Below are positions 6,810-13,108 of a stretch of 20,834 nt of DNA, in pieces. This DNA comes from a virus. The stretch lies in the IMG/VR virus record IMGVR_UViG_3300037847_002096, positions 3,121-23,954 of that record; one strand, given 5' to 3'. The notes under the pieces were generated by a model. That model had not been told where the DNA came from. It saw only the letters and a program-made list of their open reading frames with translations, and did no database searches. Within the stretch, counting starts at the first letter, position 1; the number at the start of each line of letters is the position of its first letter. Both the position numbers and the translations under genes were made by a program.

Positions 6810-7467
6810 ACGCAACCCATTTGTGAGACAACCGCTAGATCCCGTGCCAGGGCTGGAGTTTTACCGCCTGCAGCACAAATACAGGCTGAACGGGGAATGG
6901 CTGCCGTACAACGTCAGCACCGTGCTTTCGTTCGACATGTCACCCTCTCAACGGGCTGCAATCGAACGCACAAAAGACGGCCCTGATGGCTGGGCTATTA
7001 GAGGTCAAACAATCCACCGTGTGCTGTGTGATGAGTTCTTGCGCGGCGAAGGTTCGATCTATGACGAGAAATGGGCACCATGGGTAGAGCCGCTGCTTGA
7101 GCAACCGCTGTTCAAAGGTGTTGAGACACTGGCAACTGAATATCCGGTGTGCGACAAGATCAAGCGAATTGGTGGCAGCTTGGATTTTTTGCTGGCTACG
7201 ACAGATCCCAACGATAAGAGGATTATTTTGGGAGACCTCAAGACGGTTTCGTCTAAAAAGGGAGTCTCCAGCAGACGCCCAGCAACTGCCCAGCTCCAGG
7301 CTTACAGGAGCTTCCTTGCGGTGCATCACCCTTCGTTGGTGGTGACAGATCTGGTGACAGTGGTTTGCGGCCCTGAACGCACGCGGATCATCAACTCAGA
7401 TCCTGAAGGGTGGCAGGAGTGGGAGGACGCATGGGGACGTTTCAACGCGACCACCCCCGATTTCTGA
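6790..7467 (+). CDS. PD-(D/E)XK (Cas4/RecB-like) exonuclease
   Basis: 225 residues from a GTG at 6790; GTGs at 6823 and 6844 are alternatives that would avoid overlap with the divergent gene. Key residues in order are H76 (GQTIHRVL), E117, D132 (GGSLDFLL), D149 and K151 (LGDLKT) and QLQAYRSFL (168-176). This is the H...D...D-x-K...Q-x-x-Y layout of RecB-family nucleases. It is probably a 5'-to-3' exonuclease that resects DNA for the annealing protein encoded downstream (9352-10056). It is the first gene of the rightward operon. Confidence 0.85.
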   Translation: MPRLRRIRNPFVRQPLDPVPGLEFYRLQHKYRLNGEWLPYNVSTVLSFDMSPSQRAAIERTKDGPDGWAIRGQTIHRVLCDEFLRGEGSIYDEKWAPWVEPLLEQPLFKGVETLATEYPVCDKIKRIGGSLDFLLATTDPNDKRIILGDLKTVSSKKGVSSRRPATAQLQAYRSFLAVHHPSLVVTDLVTVVCGPERTRIINSDPEGWQEWEDAWGRFNATTPDF

Positions 7468-7473
7468 TTTTTG

Positions 7474-7710
7474 ATGAAGTGCCCTGAATGCGGATGCTCT
7501 TGGATCAGCGTCCTTGAATCACGTCACACGAGCGACAAAGCCATTAGCCGTCGCAGACAGTGCAAAGGTTGCGACCATGTTTGGGCTACTGCTGAGGTGC
7601 CTGTGCCAAAGGGCGAGTGGGGTTACAAGCCTGTTGAGCGATTTAACGGCCAATCCAAGGCTGAGTTTGGAGTGCATCGCGGGATGCTTGAGCGGCTGCA
7701 GTCTGCGTGA
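7474..7710 (+). CDS. NrdR-type zinc-ribbon protein lacking the ATP cone
   Basis: 78 residues from the ATG at 7474; a TTG just before it is possible. The N-terminus MKCPECG...SRRRQCKGCDHVW (C3, C6, C30, C33) closely follows the zinc ribbon of the NrdR repressor of ribonucleotide reductase genes, including the SR...RRRxC pattern. NrdR normally continues with an ATP-cone domain; here only about 40 unrelated residues follow. The protein could be a DNA-binding factor or a zinc-ribbon accessory to the recombination operon. It follows the nuclease with a 6-base gap. Confidence 0.72.
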   Translation: MKCPECGCSWISVLESRHTSDKAISRRRQCKGCDHVWATAEVPVPKGEWGYKPVERFNGQSKAEFGVHRGMLERLQSA

Positions 7711-7826
7711 ACTGGTCAGAAATCTTGCGTAAAGGGGGCGTGCCTGAGCCTCCCGGCTACATAGAGACCGTAAGTAAAGTCGCGAGTAAACCCAAAAAAA
7801 AGAAGAAGAGTAAGGGCAAGCGTTGA
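7707..7826 (+). CDS. 39-residue basic protein
   Basis: GTG start overlapping the previous stop as GTGA. The protein begins MNWSEILRKGGVPEPPGYIE and ends in a cluster of lysines (SKPKKKKKSKGKR). The N-terminal motif NWSEILR..G(V/I)PEPPG looks like a conserved element I associate with small phage proteins. The Lys tail could bind nucleic acid. It is below the usual size cutoff for gene finders, but the operon overlap and non-random composition support it. Function unknown. Confidence 0.6.
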   Translation: MNWSEILRKGGVPEPPGYIETVSKVASKPKKKKKSKGKR

Positions 7827-7851
7827 CACGGTATGCCACCCACGACATACT
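7823..7851 (+). promoter_or_regulatory. Possible sigma-70-type promoter
   Basis: TTGACA (7823-7828, a perfect -35), a 17-base spacer, then CATACT (7846-7851, four of six matches to TATAAT). It would initiate about the ATG at 7859, giving an almost leaderless message. TTGACA also overlaps a stop codon, so the match may be chance. Confidence 0.3.
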
Positions 7852-7858
7852 GCTGCGC

Positions 7859-8080
7859 ATGAGCCCTTTCTCTCGTTTGCTCATGAAACGCTACAACGAC
7901 CGCAGCCCAGGCTTGTATGGCCCTGAGCGCAACACACCTCTAACGAATTTCATCATTGTCTCCATCTTTTGCATCTTGATGGGCGGTGGTTTTTGGATTG
8001 CTCTTACTCAGACCTTGGATTCCCAGCAGCGACAACACTGTGAGCGAGGCTGGCAGCCCGCTTGCGAAAAGCTGCAATGA
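7859..8080 (+). CDS. Small single-pass membrane protein
   Basis: 73 residues from the ATG at 7859 (MSPFSRLLMKRYNDRSPGLY). A TTG at 7823 overlapping the prior stop would add 12 residues and is a real alternative, because neighbouring genes use such overlaps. One strong hydrophobic segment (about residues 31-49: FIIVSIFCILMGGGFWIAL) is preceded by a basic N-terminus, predicting a cytoplasmic N-terminus. The C-terminal tail holds two cysteines (HCERGWQPACEKL) that could form a disulfide outside. No family recognised; a membrane role in replication anchoring or host takeover is possible. Confidence 0.65.
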   Translation: MSPFSRLLMKRYNDRSPGLYGPERNTPLTNFIIVSIFCILMGGGFWIALTQTLDSQQRQHCERGWQPACEKLQ

Positions 8081-8709
8081 GAAGAACTCTTAAGGAGTTT
8101 GAAGGCCAGCTGGTTGCCTTCAGTGGCTGGGAAACAGGCTCACGTCATAATCGGACTTGGGTCTGTGTTTCCAAGCCTTACGTCTGCATTTGGGACCGAA
8201 ACGACTCAGTGCAGACAGCTGTCAAAAGAAAAGGCGGCTATCGGTTTGACCATCTATGGCTTTCAGGGGACGACGCAAAAAACCCGCCGCAAGAACTCAA
8301 GATGTTCGGAAAAATTGGTGGCGTTGGCATTGTCCGCAAGTACAAACGCAGTGACGGCACATTTGATTACACCGTCAAGTCGCCTAGCGGCCGTTACTCA
8401 ATTGAGGAATTCCTTGATCTATACAACGAAGACTTTTACGAAAGAACGCAGCAGCAAAGGCTTGTCATGCTCCGAAACGCTTTGCAGTTAGTTGGCGAGC
8501 ATCAAAGAGGTTCAGATGACGTCATCTATGGAATAGCAAAGTCTGTTTCTAGCTTCAAAGAAGAGCTTTTAGAGCAGGAGCTTGAGATAAGTCGATCCAT
8601 AGCTGCAACTGAATCAGCGTTACAGACAGCAACGATGAACGGTAAATGCAAATCCCTTAACGTCTTGGGGTTTCCTGCGCGTCCTAGCGCAAAATCCAAA
8701 GGCTTTTGA
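8077..8709 (+). CDS. Hypothetical protein with C-terminal coiled region
   Basis: 210 residues from the ATG at 8077, overlapping the preceding stop as ATGA. The N-terminal half (residues 1-110) is rich in Trp, Gly and strands (LVAFSGWETGSRHNRTWVCV; GGYRFDHLWLSGDD), like a small beta-rich domain. The second half is helical (residues about 110-190; RQQRLVMLRNALQLVG-like helix and FKEELLEQELEISRSIAATE). No catalytic motif is apparent. Context is the recombination/replication operon. I do not recognise it. Confidence 0.75.
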   Translation: MRRTLKEFEGQLVAFSGWETGSRHNRTWVCVSKPYVCIWDRNDSVQTAVKRKGGYRFDHLWLSGDDAKNPPQELKMFGKIGGVGIVRKYKRSDGTFDYTVKSPSGRYSIEEFLDLYNEDFYERTQQQRLVMLRNALQLVGEHQRGSDDVIYGIAKSVSSFKEELLEQELEISRSIAATESALQTATMNGKCKSLNVLGFPARPSAKSKGF

Positions 8710-8755
8710 TCTTGGGCGGCATCCGCGTAAGTCCCATCATCCCAACATCTTGCAA

Positions 8756-8962
8756 ATGAAAAACGTTCAAATCGTCCTTGATCAAGGCCGAGCTGACAAG
8801 CTTGCCAAGATTTCAGAGGCCACTAAAGGCAACATGACCAACGTCTCAATCGCTGGTGAATTCATTGAGTTTGAACAGCCTAAACTCAGTGCCTCAAGAC
8901 TTGCTCAGGCTCTCCTGAACAGCGCCATTGACCGAGCTTTCAGCCAGTTACCCCAGCAGTAA
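8756..8962 (+). CDS. RHH-like small protein with an insertion
   Basis: 68 residues from the ATG at 8756 (a TTG at 8750 adds two). NVQIVLDQGRADKLAKISEA suggests an RHH strand and first helix. SASRLAQALLNSAIDRAF suggests the second helix, but about 20 residues (including GEFIEFEQPKL) intervene, longer than normal. If the fold is right it is a variant DNA-binding protein; if not, it is simply a small helical protein. Its end overlaps the resolvase start by 35 bases. Confidence 0.6.
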   Translation: MKNVQIVLDQGRADKLAKISEATKGNMTNVSIAGEFIEFEQPKLSASRLAQALLNSAIDRAFSQLPQQ

Positions 8963-9407
8963 CTCATTCACCTTCACTGTGCTTGGAAAGCCTGCCCCGC
9001 AAGGCAGCAAAACCTATAAAGGCAGGGGCGTCATGGTTGATTCGTGCAAACGACTTGGAGCATGGCGTCAGCTTGTCCGCAAGGCTGCCAAGGACTTGCG
9101 CCCTTGCAATTGGTATGCCAGGCTAGATGCGCCTATTTGCATCTCAGTCGTTTTTGTCTTTGCCAGGGCAAACGATCAATACGTCAACAACACTCCTGGC
9201 CCTGACCGACTAAAGCCTGATGCGCCTCAGCACTGCACAAAGCGCATTGGAGACGTCGATAAACTTTGCCGCGCCATTTTGGACAGCCTTTCTGAAGGCA
9301 TTGTCTACAACGACGACGCACAAGTGATCGACCTCATTGCACACAAACGTTATGCCAATGACAGAGAACAACCCTGCGCCATCATCACCGTCACAGCTCT
9401 TTCCTAA
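8928..9407 (+). CDS. rusA: RusA-family Holliday junction resolvase
   Basis: 159 residues. GKPAPQGSK (20-28) is the typical RusA opening, and GDVDKLCRAILDSL (109-122) followed by VYNDDAQVIDL (127-136) carries the conserved acidic residues (D109, D111, D129/D130) that bind the catalytic metal. RusA dimers cut four-way junctions formed during recombination and help trim branched phage DNA before packaging. The start is a TTG at 8928, because no ATG exists ahead of the conserved region; the overlap with the previous gene is therefore 35 bases. Confidence 0.92.
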   Translation: MTELSASYPSSNSFTFTVLGKPAPQGSKTYKGRGVMVDSCKRLGAWRQLVRKAAKDLRPCNWYARLDAPICISVVFVFARANDQYVNNTPGPDRLKPDAPQHCTKRIGDVDKLCRAILDSLSEGIVYNDDAQVIDLIAHKRYANDREQPCAIITVTALS

Positions 9408-10056
9408 CCTTGGCGATGTCATCACCATCGATGATGTCAGTCAAAAAGGAACCGGCAGCTACAAGGCTGACTACGTGAATTGGTGCCGCACCATGCACCT
9501 GCTACATGTTCACGCTCCAGGCTGGCAGTTTGCCTTAGCCAATGCTCCCGGCGGTGGTCATGTCTGGAAAGCACCGAATGAAACCGGCTATGTCGTCGGT
9601 TGTTTCATCGGCCCTGATCTGCAAACAACGCCGCACTTTCCGCAGGCGATCATGGACAACCGAAACAACCCGGTTGCCTTCGACAAGATCAGCGCTCGTG
9701 ATCTGACGGATTCACATCGGCGCTGCCTTTGCACTGCAGCAGCTGCACACTTTGGGCTTGCTTGGCAGTTGTGGGCACGCGAAGAGGTTGAAAATCCTCA
9801 CCGCGAAGAGAAGAAGGCAAAGCCTGAAGCTGGGCCATCTGTTGCCGGTGTGTCCAAAGAGGAGCAGCCCCTTTCGGATAGCGAACGCAGCTTCTTACTG
9901 CAGTGGATTGGCGACATGCCCCAGGACAATCGCGAGGCTTTCTGTAAGGCGTTCCGCTCAAAGTTTAATCTGGCAGCCACCGCTAAGGTTGCTCCGGCAA
10001 TCACAAGTAAAAAGCACGAGGCTTGGATTCAAGCCGTCATGAATGAGTATGCCTGA
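9352..10056 (+). CDS. Single-strand annealing protein, Sak3/DUF1071-like
   Basis: About 234 residues from the ATG at 9352; ATG 9358 and TTG 9337 are also possible. Matching elements are an early YVNWCRTMHLL in place of the family's YLSWA, then PQAIMDNRNNPVAF and DSHRRCLCTAAAAHFGLAWQ followed by LWAREE. These correspond to the PVMDxRNK ... RCLxKAxAxxGLGLxLYAGED core of DUF1071 (Sak3) recombinases. The protein would coat and anneal single strands resected by the exonuclease of the same operon. The Lys/Glu-rich C-terminus may be a separate helical part. It overlaps rusA at its start. Confidence 0.78.
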   Translation: MPMTENNPAPSSPSQLFPNLGDVITIDDVSQKGTGSYKADYVNWCRTMHLLHVHAPGWQFALANAPGGGHVWKAPNETGYVVGCFIGPDLQTTPHFPQAIMDNRNNPVAFDKISARDLTDSHRRCLCTAAAAHFGLAWQLWAREEVENPHREEKKAKPEAGPSVAGVSKEEQPLSDSERSFLLQWIGDMPQDNREAFCKAFRSKFNLAATAKVAPAITSKKHEAWIQAVMNEYA

Positions 10057-10228
10057 TGAAAAAACCACGCAAGCCAAGCAAGACGACAAACGTCGTGCTC
10101 AGCACTTTCAAGTTCGGCTGGACAAACAGCTAGCCGAACAGCTGCAGCACTACGCCGAAAAACGCCACCAAGGCGTAATCAACGCTGCGCTGCAAACCAT
10201 CATCTCCAAATTCTTCAACGGAAAGTAA
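10043..10228 (+). CDS. Ribbon-helix-helix-like small protein
   Basis: 61 residues from the ATG at 10043, overlapping the annealase end; a second ATG at 10049 is possible. After a charged N-terminus comes HFQVRLDKQLAEQLQHYAEK and then HQGVINAALQTIISKFF, which fits the strand-helix-helix RHH pattern with a minimal turn. Probably a dimeric DNA-binding protein that regulates this operon or helps replication. The next gene starts directly after its stop (TAAATG). Confidence 0.65.
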   Translation: MSMPDEKTTQAKQDDKRRAQHFQVRLDKQLAEQLQHYAEKRHQGVINAALQTIISKFFNGK

Positions 10229-10516
10229 ATGCCTGACTTCGCACCCGACGCCTTCAACATCTGGGGCAACTTCAACAAGGACCAAAAAAAAGACGGCCAC
10301 TACTGGGCAGCCATGGAAGTTCCTGTGACTGAACTGCGCAAGATGGTCGAATGGGTCAAGACCGCAGACCGCTGCGAGAATCAAAAAGGCGAGGAATGCG
10401 TCAAGCTCCGCGCCAACCTGATGCCGCGTCAAAGCCAAGCGGGCAACGATTATCTGCTGATGGCTCTCAGCGATGCCAAGCCCCGCCCAGCTGACAAATC
10501 AAGCGCTGACTTTTAG
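10229..10516 (+). CDS. Hypothetical protein, possible single-strand-binding accessory
   Basis: 95 residues, adjacent to the RHH gene with no gap and last in the operon before the terminator. It has NIWGNFNKDQKKDGHYWAAM at the start, a central helix (VTELRKMVEWVKTA) and a strand-rich end (CVKLRANLMPRQ and YLLMALSD), followed by a disordered Lys/Pro/Ser tail. The N-to-C pattern of strands with a charged tail and its position after an annealase make a DNA-binding role plausible, but I cannot match it to a family. Confidence 0.72.
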   Translation: MPDFAPDAFNIWGNFNKDQKKDGHYWAAMEVPVTELRKMVEWVKTADRCENQKGEECVKLRANLMPRQSQAGNDYLLMALSDAKPRPADKSSADF

Positions 10517-10537
10517 GCTTGTGGAGAACGAGAAACT

Positions 10538-10562
10538 AAGAGCGCACCCGCGCTCTTTTTTT
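10538..10562 (+). terminator. Rho-independent terminator
   Basis: A perfect 8-bp stem AAGAGCGC / GCGCTCTT with loop ACCC, running into seven T (10556-10562). It ends the rightward recombination operon. The next start codon (10563) touches the last T. Confidence 0.9.
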
Positions 10563-10727
10563 ATGTCGAAGCCAACCATGAAGCAGGTCGAGAAAGACGG
10601 GCTGCTGTTATGGGAGCTTTGCGTTGGTGGAACTGTGAGGTATTTCCGGGAAGATTGGAAAGCCCGATACCATTTTGAAAGTGCCTTGCGGTACTACCGC
10701 ACCAAAGTTCTTGGCAAAGGCTCTTAG
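10563..10727 (+). CDS. 54-residue hypothetical protein behind the terminator
   Basis: From the ATG at 10563 (MSKPTMKQVEKDGLLLWELC); another ATG at 10578 is possible. The composition is protein-like, with aromatic and basic residues in RYFREDWKARYHFESALRYY. The leader is the terminator itself, with no ribosome binding site, so expression needs read-through or a start at 10578. The stop TAG overlaps the TAA of the opposing gene. Function unknown. Confidence 0.55.
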   Translation: MSKPTMKQVEKDGLLLWELCVGGTVRYFREDWKARYHFESALRYYRTKVLGKGS

Positions 10728-10921
10728 TCCCAAGTGGCAATCTTGGCGTCGAGTTCCCCAATGCGGCCGACAGCTTGGCTAAGCAGCTTGCCCTGATGCC
10801 AGCTCTGCCTAACTAGCGAAACGCAGAGCGTCTTCAATACTTCTTCGTCTTGGCAGTTCTGCACTTCTCTAACACTGCGCTCAATCTCCAACTCTTCGTG
10901 AAGGGAAGGTGACACCTGCAT
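10724..10921 (-). CDS. Small two-helix protein, possibly NblA-like
   Basis: 65 residues from the ATG at 10921 (MQVSPSLHEELEIERSVREV); an ATG at 10939 is also possible. It has a first helix, a short turn (NCQDEE), and a long second helix (VLKTLCVSLVRQSWHQGKLL, then SQAVGRIGEL). This helical hairpin with a Q-x2-H-Q-x-x-L-L stretch resembles NblA, the phycobilisome-degradation adaptor, and some small picocyanobacterial proteins of similar layout. The resemblance is loose. It is the last gene of the leftward membrane/peptidase cluster and overlaps the preceding frame by 41 bases. Confidence 0.6.
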   Translation of the reverse strand: MQVSPSLHEELEIERSVREVQNCQDEEVLKTLCVSLVRQSWHQGKLLSQAVGRIGELDAKIATWD

Positions 10922-11132
10922 CCAGTCTGCCCAGCCCATCGGATTGTTGCAAAATCTTTCGCTCTGAATGGTACGGCCCGTTTTTGTGCATGTCCATGGT
11001 GTCTCTGACCCATGGCACAAGCCAGTCATTGACCTGCGAGCATCTTTCCCAGTTTGTTGGCTGGGCACAGTTAACGACCACAGTGCCCCAAAACGCACTG
11101 ATATACGCCCAGACCCAATAAAAGCTATTCAT
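10881..11132 (-). CDS. Small protein with hydrophobic N-terminus
   Basis: 83 residues. The first 20 (MNSFYWVWAYISAFWGTVVV) form a hydrophobic, Trp-rich segment that could be a membrane anchor or uncleaved signal. The rest (NCAQPTNWERCSQVNDWLVP and beyond) has two Cys and several Trp and would be exported or periplasmic. Its ATG overlaps the 3' end of the C39 peptidase gene by 8 bases, so it is probably co-translated. I do not recognise it; a role at the envelope is inferred from the anchor and neighbours. Confidence 0.62.
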   Translation of the reverse strand: MNSFYWVWAYISAFWGTVVVNCAQPTNWERCSQVNDWLVPWVRDTMDMHKNGPYHSERKILQQSDGLGRLDAGVTFPSRRVGD

Positions 11133-11868
11133 TCACCAAAATCACCCAACCTGTACGTGGCCCTTCCGCCTGCCACCGCTGGTAAAACGCAGCTTGCCTG
11201 ACTCGGGCATTACGCCCCAGATGCGGATTGCTGTGCCCGCCCTTCTCCATTTCGGGATAACCACGAGGGTCTTGGAAAATCCATTCCGGGTCGTTGCTGT
11301 TCTTCCCGGCAAAACCGCTGATAACGCTCCAATGCCCGCAACCCATCCCATCGCACATTGGCGGCTCGCCTAAAAGCATGTTTCCAGCGTGCAACCAACC
11401 GACCAGCACTGGTCTGCCGTTTTCAATCTCAAGCTCCACCATGTCAGCATCACCATCTTTCCGAAACTCAGCTTCCAGACCCAAACTCCGCAACGCTGCT
11501 AGCTGAGCTTCTACTGAAGTGGTGTCTCCGAATTTGGCGCGGATCGCGTTGTACTCATCATCTGTACGCACCTTCTTGTAAAACGCCGCCACCATGGCTG
11601 CTGCTGAACTGAAGCACTCTCGGTAGCCGGTTCCAGTTTTGTTGTCGAGCTGCTTGAAGTAAGGCATGTAGACCTGCTGGTCATAGCCACTTTCCTTCCA
11701 AGCCTGAAACCAGTCTGCGTCCTCCTCCAATAAGCCCTCTGGCACGGACTCCTCAAGTTCTTTAATTGCAGCCAACTGATGGGGCGTACCACGGAAAAAT
11801 TGAAAAAATGGAAGCAGCGCGAGTCCCATGACCAGCAACAGCAGGGCCAGTTGGATAATGCCGGACAC
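11125..11868 (-). CDS. C39-like papain-fold cysteine peptidase, membrane anchored
   Basis: 247 residues. Residues 3-22 are a single membrane segment. The catalytic layout is GYRECFSSAAAMVAA (C85), GHWSVISGF (H179) and WIFQDPRGYP (D200), the Cys-His-Asp order of C39-like peptidases. The substrate pocket is unknown. Such enzymes cleave peptides after a double-Gly leader, or act as lytic or adhesin-processing proteases. In this phage it may cut envelope or cell-wall peptides during lysis, or process a host or phage protein. The start is GTG, 3 bases after the preceding stop. Confidence 0.82.
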   Translation of the reverse strand: MSGIIQLALLLLVMGLALLPFFQFFRGTPHQLAAIKELEESVPEGLLEEDADWFQAWKESGYDQQVYMPYFKQLDNKTGTGYRECFSSAAAMVAAFYKKVRTDDEYNAIRAKFGDTTSVEAQLAALRSLGLEAEFRKDGDADMVELEIENGRPVLVGWLHAGNMLLGEPPMCDGMGCGHWSVISGFAGKNSNDPEWIFQDPRGYPEMEKGGHSNPHLGRNARVRQAAFYQRWQAEGPRTGWVILVNE

Positions 11869-11871
11869 TAC

Positions 11872-12045
11872 CTACTTTTCAACTCTTGTGTCAGGCAAAA
11901 GCATTTCACGGACGTGCTTCACTGCTAAGTCGTCCAGATCGTTGTCAGTCCTTGAAACGATCTTCTCCAGCATTGCCACAATTAATTCTTTAAACGCTCT
12001 TGATTTCCACATGGTCATCAAGATTGGCTTGAGAATCAAAAGCAT
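11872..12045 (-). CDS. 57-residue hypothetical protein
   Basis: ATG at 12045 with an in-frame stop a few codons upstream, so the start is well defined. It begins MLLILKPILMTMWKSRAFKE, a moderately hydrophobic helix, and continues with an acidic amphipathic helix (DNDLDDLAVKHVREMLL). It sits between the coiled membrane protein gene and the C39 peptidase gene, 3 bases before the latter. It could be a membrane-associated small regulator of lysis, but this is only context. Confidence 0.6.
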   Translation of the reverse strand: MLLILKPILMTMWKSRAFKELIVAMLEKIVSRTDNDLDDLAVKHVREMLLPDTRVEK

Positions 12046-12072
12046 GAGACTGCCTTGAATAGCACTATTACG

Positions 12073-12324
12073 TTAGTGCCTATCGCTGTGACCTTCCAGC
12101 CGCGCCACTGCACGCTCCAGCTCGCTCAATCTCCCAAACACCTCGACGTCTTTGCTTTTGATGTCCTGATGCAAAATGTCTAGTCGGCTGGAAAGATTGT
12201 CGACTGCTGTTGTCAGACGAATCAATGAGTCTTGACCTTGCCGCGTTTGGCGGTTGACGCCTGAAATGCCAAGCGCAGCAGTCGTTATTGACGCGCCAGC
12301 GACGGCGGCCCAGACTTCAACCAT
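12073..12324 (-). CDS. Holin-like membrane protein with coiled coil
   Basis: 83 residues. The first 20 (MVEVWAAVAGASITTAALGI) form a membrane segment. Residues 30-78 form a heptad-like coiled coil (LIRLTTAVDNLSSRLDILHQ; ELERAVARLEGH). One short membrane span plus a cytoplasmic coiled coil is typical of small phage holin-like or spanin-associated proteins. It is first in the leftward cluster with the C39 peptidase. The holin label is an inference; no function test is possible from sequence alone. Confidence 0.65.
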   Translation of the reverse strand: MVEVWAAVAGASITTAALGISGVNRQTRQGQDSLIRLTTAVDNLSSRLDILHQDIKSKDVEVFGRLSELERAVARLEGHSDRH

Positions 12325-12350
12325 GACCCGCCCCTAACACTCGCTTCATC

Positions 12351-12614
12351 ATGGCAGAACCAACCGGTGAGGATCAAAAAGATGGCTTTAGCGTTGCCGA
12401 CCTCGTCAAGTGTGCTGTCCTGATCTGGAGCGCCACACTGCTCACCGTTTCATATCTAGGGTTTTTTCCAAAAATGAAAATGGATAATACGTTCGTGGCG
12501 TCACTTTTGACTGGCGCTATGGCCTCGTTTGGCATTGAACGTAAGAGCAATGGAAATGCCAACAAGAAACCGAATATCATTGACAGCAAAGACACCAAAG
12601 CTGGCATCAAATGA
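12351..12614 (+). CDS. Membrane protein, holin-like
   Basis: 87 residues. Two hydrophobic stretches (about residues 17-38, VADLVKCAVLIWSATLLTVS; 46-62, FVASLLTGAMASFGIE) with a charged C-terminus (KSNGNANKKPNIIDSKDTKA). It fits a two-span class II holin or other small phage membrane protein. It is divergent from the coiled-coil membrane gene with only 26 bases between starts, and its end overlaps the next gene in ATGA, so it heads the exported-protein operon. Confidence 0.65.
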   Translation: MAEPTGEDQKDGFSVADLVKCAVLIWSATLLTVSYLGFFPKMKMDNTFVASLLTGAMASFGIERKSNGNANKKPNIIDSKDTKAGIK

Positions 12615-13108
12615 ACCGCACACTTTTGGTATTGGGCATCACCTTCGCAGCTGCGTTGCCAGCTCAAGCTGACATCAGTCATAGAATCCAATCCAGCGTT
12701 TCACTGTCTGTTGATGGAGCCGGATCAGTCGCAACGCGGATTCCATCCACAATGGCAGTATCTGGCAATAACGTCACTCTGGACACTGCTCCTGTGCTGG
12801 GGACACTTACTTCCGGCACTGCTCTTGGGTACACTCCTGGCGCTTACAGCATCACTACTGCTGGTGACGCATTTTCGTATTCAGAGTCATACATTGAAGG
12901 AGACGACGTCCCAAGCGTCCTCTCAACAACAGTCACCTCCGGAGTAGTTCCAGCTTTGCCGCAATTCGGTCAAGTCACTACAACTTCTGGTGGCGTTTCT
13001 GGCACCTTGGCTGGCACGATCGCAACCGACGGTGCTTTGACGATTACAGCTGGTGGCGCTGGTACAACCGCAATCGGACAAGTCATCCAAGAGCTAACAA
13101 TTAAATGA
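12611..13108 (+). CDS. Exported Ser/Thr/Gly-rich protein 1
   Basis: 165 residues. A Sec signal peptide (MNRTLLVLGITFAAALPAQA, cleavage after AQA at residue 20) is followed by a low-complexity, beta-prone region with many T, S, G and V (for example VTTTSGGVSGTLAGTIATDG). No enzyme motif is visible. Its ATG overlaps the holin-like stop and its stop overlaps the next start, both ATGA. It may be a surface or virion structural protein; which compartment it finally occupies cannot be told from sequence. Confidence 0.8.
   Translation: MNRTLLVLGITFAAALPAQADISHRIQSSVSLSVDGAGSVATRIPSTMAVSGNNVTLDTAPVLGTLTSGTALGYTPGAYSITTAGDAFSYSESYIEGDDVPSVLSTTVTSGVVPALPQFGQVTTTSGGVSGTLAGTIATDGALTITAGGAGTTAIGQVIQELTIK

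Noticed and set aside
10909-11201. Plus-strand frames opposite the 3' end of the peptidase cluster
   Set aside because: They are shadows of two minus-strand genes and have no start context or family features.
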